Part shown: in pieces, positions 22,995-32,243 of the stretch
Numbering within the stretch: position 1 is the stretch's first letter
How the letters are laid out: each line of letters starts with the position of its first letter
Assembly: GCA_029204225.1 (NCBI GenBank)
Contig: CM055110.1
Coordinates: forward strand, 40,438,923 to 40,502,922
Direction of reading: 5' to 3'
From: Diphasiastrum complanatum
Lineage: Eukaryota; Streptophyta; Lycopodiopsida; Lycopodiales; Lycopodiaceae
DNA: 64,000 nt
Translations under genes and position numbers: made by a program
The notes under the pieces: generated by a model
Databases searched by the model: none
What the model saw: the letters and a program-made list of their open reading frames with translations, nothing else
What the model was told of the DNA's origin: nothing

Positions 22995-25900
22995 AATCAT
23001 CAAGGTCATTTACATCCTTCTCTTTTTCTTGAGGAGCCATTGTAGACTCAAGTGACACCTCTTCCAAAATTTTATCGACAACTGTAACCACATTATAGTC
23101 TTGAACTAGAATATCAACAAACCCACCCCCCTGTGTCACCCAGTTTCTTGCCAGTAGGAGACTTTGGTTCCTTGGACAAGGGAATTACCGAGTCCTCGTT
23201 ATCTAAACTCTTTCCTATCTCAACCAATTCATCTGGCAAAACTACAAGAAATTTTATTCTCATTTTTACAAAATCAACTAAATTAGAATCTAAATATGCT
23301 ACAACAACATGTTTGCCTTTCTAAAAAACACATGCACTCGTAGTGCCACTACCGCTAAATAAATTCAAAACCCAATCATTTGAGTGAAAAAAATATCAAT
23401 TAAATGATTTATCAATTGTTGTGGCTTTTGGTAGGGACAAGCAGAACTCTCATTGGATTCTTGAGTTTCTTTGTCACGACTGGATACTAGAACAAGTTTT
23501 CAAAACTTGATAGCCGGAGGTGTTGTAGTGAAGCATCAATTGTCGTCTAGAGAATAATAACCAATGATTATGTATTCTATTTTATTGCAAAGTTGTGTTC
23601 CTCTCAAGTTTTTGACATTGGGCTTGTACCTAACATGGAATATTACAACTAAAATAAATAAAAAATCTCAAAATTTTTAAGCTAAGATGATTGACTATAC
23701 TAAATTTAAAATAAAACTTTGAATTAAAATACGAATTTAAAAATTCGTAAATTTAAAAACTTACCACAACATTTTCTGTTCCCGTATTACAAAAAATTAA
23801 TAAAGCTTTCTATATTGAAGCTGATTGCCAAGAGGAATGAAAAATAACAACTCTCCAAATAGGAGACGTTGTAACTTCGAGAAAACCTTGTATTAAACTA
23901 TGGATATCAGTGAATTTGAAAGGAGAATCATCAGTTAATTTGGAAGTCCATATGGTATATCAGCTATGCACAGTGTGTAGGACATTCTCTTTAAAAATTT
24001 GGGAGTTTCTCTACAATCACCCTCCTCAACTGTGTAGAAGCATGGTTAATCATCGACACTTTTGAGGAGGTAAGTCTTTTATGGATCCTCCTCCGCAATG
24101 GTCTCACCCCGTCCTAGTCACTTCCTATTCTTTTTTTTGCTTTCAGCTTCAGAATATGTCTTTTTAATTGCTCTGGAATGACTTTCTTTCTCTTATCTTC
24201 GGGGGACTGAAAAAGAAGAAGCTATGCTTAGCATAAGAGATATAAAGTTTAAAACATAATAGAAAAGAAACAATTAATTAATACCTATGCTAAGCATGGG
24301 TGAAGTAAATACCCTGTCTCTAAACAAAATAAAAAAATGGAGTCAAGGATTCATTTCAGCTGCTTAGAGGATAAAACCTATGGCACTCTTCGAAATCTTG
24401 ATAGTTTAACCTTGTTACAAGGGCTTTTTGAACTTTCATAAACAATTTTTGCCTGCATTTAAAAAAGTGTAATAGTTACAAATCCTTCAAAATCATTAAA
24501 GTCATTTTATTAAAAAAAGTAATGAAAACAAATATTTAAATTATAAATATTACCTCTGAAATTCTTTTCTCATTTTTGCTAGAGAGAGTGGACCATCTAC
24601 ATCTCTAGAAAGAACACTTATTATTAGCTCTAAAGAGCTAATCTCTTGCATGTTTTTCCACTCTAATATTCTCATTTATGTAGGAATGGGCTTCAGAGTT
24701 TGAGTGATGACAACTTTCTTTTTTGTCTTTAAGGGACCCTAGATTGGCCTTTTATTTGAAAATTATCCCACTTGTCAAAAATTTTATCGACAAGGGCCCA
24801 TACCTAAAATCAAAAAAGGTTTTAACTATTTAATAAGCAATTCAAGAAATATTAAAATAAAGTTCAAAATTTTAGTCTAATAATTTTTTTTTATGAAGAG
24901 GATAACATGAATTTTGATTAGATCATTCCATGACAAGCATAGCAAGAAAGATTACCTGGCTACTACGGAAAGCAAGTTGAAAAAAATTATCATATTTTGT
25001 AAGGCTCTGTGTAGGATTTTTCGAATCAAATGACGGGCCTATCTCTTGAGCACAAAGTGTCTTAAGCTCCATTTGATTTACATCTCCAGCTTTGGAGATT
25101 CTCATATATTCTTTGTGAAAAAACTGAATTATTTGTATGATAGTCATCTTCATTGGGTAGTCCTAATCAATATTATGATCCCATGTGAGCAATTTTGCTT
25201 CTTCCACTGTTAGGCCAACAAATGCAATGGCACTAACAGTTCTGAGAATACTCTTGGGATAATTATTTTCGGGCTTGTAAATTGTGTATGCATCCCCAAG
25301 AACAAAAAAATGATATGAATCTAAAACAAAAAAAATTAAAATTTGCAACCGTTGCATTTTGAGGGATCAACCAATACAACAAAAGGGATTTACTATGGCC
25401 TATGTATGATCTTTAAATTTTATTTTTGAATTATGTACATGTGTCTCATTAGGTTCTCTTACTTCCATTGGTCTATCTCCTATTATTGGGTCTACATGTG
25501 GCTTATCACACTGATCTATATTCAAAATTAGAGTTGTTTCCCCAATCTTTTTTGTTTTATGAATATTTTCTCTTAATTTGGCAATCTTTTAATTTGTCTT
25601 GTAGGGGCCGGATGGAAGCACCAGGTAAAGATAATGAGAGTTCATTTCCATTTTTTTTGTTTTCAACTTAAGAACTGGATTTATGGCGATGTGTAACCAT
25701 CGTTTTTGGGCGGAACTTGGGTCTGGTGGGAGAAATATTCCGTGATCTTTTTTTTTTTTTTGGATGAGGGGCAACTACAATGGCCTCAACATTTTCAGTG
25801 GTTGGTTTTGTGACTTGAGCAGTGGTAGAAACAGGCTTGCAAGGTCTCATAGATACAAATTTAGAACTCCGTAATGAATACACCAGATCTTTTCTCTCAG

Positions 25901-26467
25901 CAATAGCAGCTAGCACCAGTTTTAAGCATTGCTTCATGCTCTGGACAAAAACAAAAAACAGGTTCAAAGTATAATGAGCAAATGAATTTATATTGGCTAT
26001 GCTCATCATAGGACTACTCAATTTTAATAAGAGATCTTCTATTTGCAAGTTGCTGGGAATTTTATATTTAGTTAAACACTATGCTAAGCATAGAACACTT
26101 CTTAATATATATGAGTGACAACATATTTTATGATTATATACCAAAGTCACAACAAGTTTATCAAAGTAAGTTTTGATGACATCATCTTGGCAGAGTCGAA
26201 TCTTAATCATAGTCTCGTTCAGAATGAAAATAGGATGAGACTTATCCGTCTCCTTTACAAAGCCATTTACAAAACCCTCTTCCTCATCCTCATCTGGTTG
26301 ATTAGCAAGCAATTTTCCTTGAATATGAAACTGTGAATCCCCCCTGCTAGGCTTCTCAAAGAGCTTTGTGTTGTTAACTCCTCTAGTGAAGTAGTACATA
26401 AATTTTTTCTTGTTTTTCAAAGAGATATCTTGAGGTTTACCCAAAATTTGAAAGAAATCCTCGACAT
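22995..26467 (-). pseudogene. Multi-exon pseudogene with beta-class amino DNA methyltransferase-like domain, copy 1
   Basis: Read leftward, coherent exons lie at about 26467-26142, 26052-25668, 25320-24956, 24803-24730, to 24554, from 24452, 24206-23765 and 23648-23000. Most have GT..AG borders and several keep phase across the intron. The 5' half is unrecognised, with a basic KKKKRSR near 25750. The 3' half shows ADIPYGLP (like the DPPY of motif IV), FHSSWQ, YIIIG, then CPYQKPQQ and NLFSGSGTT (motif I). The order IV, then KP, then I is that of beta-class N4-cytosine/N6-adenine methyltransferases. In-frame stops (for example after WDHNID near 25164) and frameshifts make it non-functional. The substrate is unknown. 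Start chosen at 26467 because MSRISF matches MSKISF of copy 2. Confidence 0.7.
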
Positions 26468-26747
26468 TTTGAAGATTAGCACAAAGAAGAGACAATCTGT
26501 GGAGAGGAAGATTCTTTAGTAAAATTTCAAACATTACCTTATTAAAAATACTAAAAACTTAAAAAAGATAAGCAGTTTTTACTAAAAATTATAAATAAAG
26601 TAGGCAATTTCTGTTAAATTTAATTAAAAATTCACATGATTTACGAGAAATTGAGACTTTGGAAAAGCACATATTTTTGCTAAAATGTCTCACAATTTTT
26701 ACTTTTAAAAACCTGAGGCTTGCAACAAGGGAGGAATACGAGTTCTG

Positions 26748-26766
26748 ACCTATGCTGAGCATAGGT
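26748..26766. repeat. Perfect 19-bp palindrome ACCTATGCTGAGCATAGGT
   Basis: It lies upstream of the methyltransferase-like copy 1. The identical 19-mer with the same right neighbour TTGC occurs at 36452-36470. Related TATGCTnAGCATA palindromes lie in introns of copy 1 at 24222-24237, 24284-24300 and 26079-26093. Confidence 0.9.
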
Positions 26767-26823
26767 TGCCTCTCCGGTCCTCTTCGACCTCGTCCTCCTC
26801 TTCAGGTACATGCTCTGCATAGT

Positions 26824-27139
26824 TAGAACATTGTTCTTTTGAACAAGTTGAATCACTGAGTGATGATTCGAAAGCTTCAATTCACTCGGTTACTGATTCT
26901 AGTAAATCAACAGATCCGCGTAAGTTTGTTGATCCTCGATGTTCAAGCTTTTCACATGTTCGTAGGAGACCTTCTGAAAGTGATGTTCATCGTGTTAAAT
27001 CTAAAAGGGCTATAAAGCTTTTTCCTTGGGTTTCAGCCTTAGATGCACTCAGTGACATGGTGCAGGGAGTGCTCCAGATGTTAAAAAAAACGAAGAGAGG
27101 AGAAGTAAGCATGTTAAAAATAAGTGGATGGGAGAAGTA
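26824..27139 (+). other. Unrecognised Ser-rich open frame divergent from the methyltransferase-like gene
   Basis: The frame opens after a stop at about 26821 and runs to a TAA near 27139 with no early Met. An AG just before it could be a splice acceptor. It encodes a Ser/Asp-rich start (ESLSDDSKASIHSVTDSSKS), a basic centre (RRRPSESD, KSKRAIKL) and a possible helix (ALDALSDMVQGVLQML). I recognise no family. A Ser-rich frame with a weakly similar end lies in the same relative position beside copy 2 (40754-41032). Confidence 0.35.
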
Positions 27140-28096
27140 AGTATATAGGGTTGGGTAGAGTTTACAATAGCTTCAAATAAGTGTCTCTAGCAGGCATAAC
27201 ATGATAGGCCATCAACAATAAATAGTTACGAGTTTGCACCCAGGCCCCATACGAAGCCTAAATTTAAAGCACCTGAAGCCCTCACAGTCCAGCTGCCAGC
27301 AGCAGCGAGCAAGGAAGGCAATGCGCACTGTCGTCTAATTGCAGTGTACACCGTCACGCCTTCTTCTTGTATATGCGTGTCTCTCTTGTGTGAGTTCAGT
27401 CAGAAGATGAATGCACATTGCATCATCAGTGCCAGCTAGAGAACAACGTCCGGAGTAGACAGAAAGCAGTGAGAACAATTTTACAGCTACTGGATTTACA
27501 CCAGCCTGCTGGATTTACACAATCATGTCTTCTCTGCACTCTAACAATGTGGTTGGAATTAAGCCCGTATCAACATAATGGATGGCTCACGGGGCACGGC
27601 CTGTTGCAGCTGATTCCTTGAGTGAAAGAATAATTGCCTGCGCTGAGTCTTGTGTAAGGTTTAAACATGAAATGCTGTAGCCAGTTATTGATTTAAATGG
27701 TGGACATTCCTCTCTCTGTAAATTATGTAGAGGTCACTGGGTTGAGTAATTCTCAAGAATAGTCAGCAGGACTGAAGCCAAGCCGGTGACGTTTGTCTCT
27801 CCAAGATATATCAAGTAAATTTATTTAGTAGGTAAATTCAATTTTGCAAGATTTTCTGAGTTACGCAAGCTGAAGTTGTATCTCGTCGATGACCTTAATT
27901 TTCATACTGAACCGTGGAGCCAGCAATTGTAAGTATAGCTTCCTCTTTCAGCGCCATTGTAGTAAAACTTTGGTGTAAGATGCGGACGAGAAGAGGTTTA
28001 AACCTAAAAGTTGCAAGCTTGGCTGGATGCATGATATGTTTTCGTAGACGTGCATAATCTGCTAGCTCTGCGTTTGTCGTGAAGTGGGGAGAGAGG

Positions 28097-28099
<3 letters not shown>
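27140..28099. other. Upstream region of the pectinesterase, no gene recognised
   Basis: Mixed-composition sequence without supported coding. Its 3' end should hold the pectinesterase promoter and 5' UTR, but I cannot point to a clear TATA box. It runs into an AG microsatellite. Confidence 0.4.

Positions 28100-28135
<36 letters not shown>
28100..28135. repeat. AG microsatellite abutting the pectinesterase start codon
   Basis: (GA)18 runs to the base before ATG at 28136. (GA)n of this kind is bound by plant GAGA-binding (BPC) proteins and is common in 5' UTRs, but activity here is inference. An upstream in-frame ATG at 28079 would translate it as an Arg-Glu repeat. Confidence 0.9.
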
Positions 28136-28139
<4 letters not shown>

Positions 28140-29976
28140 GTCCGAAAGGGAGTTTTTGTGTTCTGGCCATTGCCACAGCAACCATTCTGGGCTACTTAGT
28201 CAGCAGTTCTAAACAGCACGAGGTCGAGCAGAAATTAGTCACGCCCGCAACGCCCGCAGATTTCAAGGCATCCCTTGCTCAATTGGACAAAGAGTTTATG
28301 ACATGGATCCACGGGTTTAAACATTCAAAACGTTTGGTGTTTAACACAGCTGCGATTAAATTGAGACCATGTAAGGTTATCACAGTTGATAAGAGAGGTG
28401 GATTTGGAACAGTACGAACAGTTCAGGCAGCTGTTGATGAAGTCATGGATTTCAATTTCCAACCTGTTATTATAGTGATCCATGCTGGTATTTACAGGTC
28501 TGTAACGGCCCTTGACTATACGTCAGCTTACTGAATCACGATTCACCCCTTTAAGCACTTGTAGCTCAAACGGATTCAGATTCAAGAGCATCTTTCAAGT
28601 TCACTTTACTTTTTGCATGAGATGGATTTTTGTACCCTGCTCCTCACAGAAGACCTTTATTATTTGAATCTCAGGGAAAAGGTTGTTGTTCCAAGATTTA
28701 AGCCCTTTATCACCTTTCAAGGTGAGGGAAGTCAAAATACCATAATTGAATGGGACGACACTGCCAGCAAGCTTGGTCCTGGAGGTCAACCATTAGGCAC
28801 TTATAACAGCGCTACAGTTGCTATCAACCCCCCATATTTCATTGCAAAGAACATAACCTTCAGCGTAGGTGGTATTGCTGTTGTAATCATCTACATAAAG
28901 TTTAAACACATACATCTAGCTTCAAGGAATTAGTTTTACCTGAGCTGAAATGTCACTTTACTTCCTCGAAAATGTAGAAAGAAAGGACAAGCTTGATGCA
29001 AACGGTAGCAGATCGTCTTCTGTTGTCAGTTAGTTATTAATCGTAAACCTCTTATAGCTCTAGTACGTGATATGTATGTGTATGAAAATTCCTAACGTTT
29101 TCTCTTTTGACAGAACAATGCCCCAGCACCACCACCAGGAGCTGAAGGAGAACAAGCTGTCGCGCTAAGAATATCAGGCGATACAGCAGCATTTTACGGT
29201 TGTCAATTCTTGGGCGCTCAAGACACCCTCTACGATCATCAAGGCCGTCATTTCTTTAGGGACTGCTATGTCGAGGGCTCCGTGGATTTCATCTTCGGAG
29301 ATGGCTTATCCATGTACTATGTATGTCTTTGCATCCTTTCATGATCTGATTGATTCTTTGAATCTTTGTCTTCCTGTAGCTACTCTATGCTTGATGATCC
29401 GTATAAATTGTGGTCCTTTAAATCACCTTATTTTCTGCAGAACTGCCAGCTGCATACAATCTCCAAGACAATTTATGGAGCAATTACAGCACAGCAACGC
29501 AGCGGTTTGCTTGATGATACTGGATTCTCATTCGTAAACTGCCAAGTAACAGGATCTGGAGCGCTCTATTTGGGGCGTGCCTGGGGAACATTCTCAAGAG
29601 TTGTCTATGCCTACACCTACATGGATCCGATCATCATACCTGAAGGATGGTACAACTGGGGCGATCCAGCTCGGGAGCAGTAAGCCTCTCTTCTACTTCA
29701 GAGTTTGTCTCATACATCTCCATAATACTCAAGACACTTATCAGTACGCGTTGAAGGAATTAGTGTGTTGTGTTTAAGACAACACGACTATAACTGCTGA
29801 AGAAACCTGATCATCTGCTGTATTGCAGGAGTGTGTTCTACGGGCAATACAATTGCTACGGCCCAGGAGCCAATTATAAAGGGCGTGCTGCCTGGGCTCG
29901 AGATCTCACAAGCCTGGAAGCTCAGCCTTTTCTGACGCTAAGCTTCATTGATGGTGAACAGTGGCTTCAATATTAA
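28136..29976 (+). CDS. Pectinesterase (pectin methylesterase), five exons, no PMEI pro-domain
   Basis: Exons 28136-28497, 28675-28864, 29114-29320, 29441-29679 and 29829-29976 join in frame with GT..AG introns and give 381 residues ending in TAA. The enzyme de-esterifies cell-wall homogalacturonan, releasing methanol. Family motifs are complete: QAVALR (from residue 198), QDTLYDH (catalytic Asp221), GSVDFIFG (nucleophile Asp242), LGRAWG (Arg299) and GWYNWGD. A hydrophobic N-terminus ([16 protein letters not shown]) predicts secretion. There is no inhibitor-like pro-domain, and the N-terminal [10 protein letters not shown] and the whole layout resemble the PME53/PME31-type group. The start at 28136 puts the signal peptide first; the ATG at 28079 would add an Arg-Glu repeat. 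No lesion is seen, so it is likely functional. Confidence 0.93.
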
Positions 29977-30216
29977 TTCCCAGCACCAGCTACAGCTTAC
30001 AATGCCTTACATCCTTTTCCCTCCAACAACCTTCCCTTATAAATAATCCATGTGCTTTTGTGATCTACAACAGAGCAATTGCACTATAGGTGCACCCCCG
30101 ATCCCCATTTCGTAGTATGTCCTCTGTAATCTAAAACATTGCAATGTGGCTAATGCCATAGCACAAGACAAGGTACACGTCACAAAATAGAGCAAAGATC
30201 TCTCGATCTCGATCTC

Positions 30217-30261
<45 letters not shown>

Positions 30262-30752
30262 ATTCAAGCTTGTGTGACGACTTCTTATGCTATGTGTACC
30301 TTATCAAGCCACTTTCATTGTGTGTTTTAAGTGGGGCTCACTACATATGTGTTGTGCTACCTATTTTTTAATATTTTTATTAATTTCATTAATCCATGTG
30401 TAGTATGTGAGATTCGGAATAATTTTTGACATGGATATCCATCACTCCAATGTATGTGATTATTAGTTATGCCTCGTCATTCCGGACTTGGTCGGTAAAG
30501 TAATTAATAATCATATGAGGGCCCAAACCTATATTTGGGCATAGGAGCTCTTGCATGGTGTTTGACTGCTATAATGCAAAAATAGTAAGTCAACTCATAC
30601 TTGAGGTTGCATGGGGATCCTAAGCGGAATATTCTTTCCTCCTGGGAGAGAATATAATATACTAGTGGAAACTTGCCTATCTTTCTATTGGATTTTATGA
30701 TCCTTGAAGCCAGGATCCTTCGACGTGTTTTGGGATGTCAGAATCCGACGTC
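29977..30752. other. Pectinesterase 3' region and intergenic DNA
   Basis: AATAAT/ATAAATAA signals near 30040 could serve polyadenylation. A GATCTC/CT/CA microsatellite runs from about 30195 to 30260. The rest has no gene. The left target-site copy TATTG of the next element lies at 30753-30757. Confidence 0.5.
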
Positions 30753-30757
30753 TATTG

Positions 30758-31458
30758 TGTGAAGAATTGCCAAAAATTGGCAAATCTAGCTTGATAAAAA
30801 AACCATGTAGAATAGTGTAAATTGTGTACACAAGTGGGTCCCACACATGTGAGGCCATGATGCCACATGGGAAACTCATCCTAATGTAGGTTAGGTCAAG
30901 TCAAGAGAGTTGGTCATGTCTATTTGGTGGTCATCCCTACTTTATAGGACCTACACCTAAGTTTAAGGTGAAAATTTGACCAACTAGCTACCTACCAAGC
31001 ATAACTCTAGGAAATAGACTAGAGTTTCATTTTAGGTCAAGGAGAGTGAGTTAACTTCCTTATTACATGCTGGAAATCCACCTAACTTCAAGAAGGAAGT
31101 TGAATTTGGTATGTATTCTCTCTCTCCATAGTGAGAAGATAGAAAATTTTTGGAGCTCATTGGCAATCTCAAGCTAGTTCACTATGTACATTGAGTTTTT
31201 GTGATCCAAATGAAACCAAATCAATTTCTACTTGTTTCTCAGGTTGAAGGCCGTACTACAGACTGTAGTACACACGTGTGGGCTCAGTTTTCAATGTTTA
31301 TCAATGCTTTTGATTGTTAATGCTTGTTGTTTGTCAAATTGCCAATTTAGATCAACTTTTTTGTGTCTAGTTTTTTGATAGATTGTTAAGCAAGCATCCA
31401 ATCACTCTTGTGGATCTTTTGTAGATCCATTTATGTCCTAAAGTATAGTACTTTCACA
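30758..31458 (+). mobile_element. 5' LTR of the 30.8-35.3 kb element
   Basis: Begins TGTGAAGAATTGCC and ends GTACTTTCACA directly before the PBS. It contains CACACGTGTG at 31271-31280. No clear TATA box stands out by eye. Confidence 0.93.
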
Positions 31459-31471
31459 TGGTATCAGAGCC
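31459..31471 (+). other. Primer-binding site
   Basis: TGGTATCAGAGCC, exact match to the usual copia PBS for initiator-Met tRNA, touching the LTR end with no spacer. Confidence 0.93.
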
Positions 31472-31904
31472 AAGTACAAGAGCATAAGCCATTGATCTAA
31501 TGCAAATCCATTTTTAGCGAGTTTTGGTGCTAAAAACTAGTATTGAGAGGGCAAGCTAGAATCTTGATTTTGGTGAGGAGATTTGATCCCAAACTTGGTA
31601 GGGGTCCAAATCTGTACTGTCTACATGTGTGGGCATCTCTGAACCTGCATTTAATGCATGGTATTCATTTGATCCAAAAAAATTCAATTTGTGAGCTATT
31701 GGTGTAATTTTTGGTGGAGATCCTAGGATAATCTACCAAGATCATTTGCCATTGATTAGATTTGAATTTGTTTCATGGAATCTAATTAATCTAGGCTGAG
31801 TTCAAGTCCTATTAAGGTTAAAAACAGGTCTTGAAAGTACACCAAGAAGGAAGAAAGAGATTAAGTCTTTTTTTTTTTTGTCCAAAAATAGCCAAATTTG
31901 GCAA

Positions 31905-32223
31905 GATTTGATTGTAAGTAGATTTCACATCATCTTATCTTCATTCCAACTTTGTGAGGGAGTGTTAGAACTGAGATTATAAGTCCATTTGTTGGATTAG
32001 AAATCTAATTTGAGTGAAACACTGCAAGTGTGAGACCTTTGTGAGTTTCTGGAGACAATCAAATCCATTTATTGGCAAGATTTGTTTGAAAGTAGTTTTC
32101 ACTTCATCTTATCTTCATTCCAGCTTTGTGAGGGAGTGATAGAACTGTGATTATAAGTCCATTTGTTGGATTAGAAATCAAATTTGAGTGAAACACTGCA
32201 AGTGTGAGACCTTTGTGAGTTTC
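31905..32223 (+). repeat. Tandem duplication of about 145 bp in the element leader
   Basis: 31905-32048 and 32080-32223 match almost base for base (shared TCTTATCTTCATTCCA, GATTATAAGTCCATTTG, GTGAGACCTTTGTGAG). The offset is 175 bp. Both copies lie between PBS and gag start, where packaging signals are usually found. Confidence 0.9.
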
Positions 32224-32243
32224 AAGTCAATTAAATCTATTTC

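Noticed and set aside
22995-26534. Bacterial contamination as the source of the methyltransferase motifs
   Set aside because: The coding is split by GT..AG introns in plant-like AT-rich DNA and a second diverged copy lies in the same window.
28079-28135. Earlier in-frame start for the pectinesterase
   Set aside because: It would place an Arg-Glu microsatellite translation before a good secretory signal that begins at 28136.
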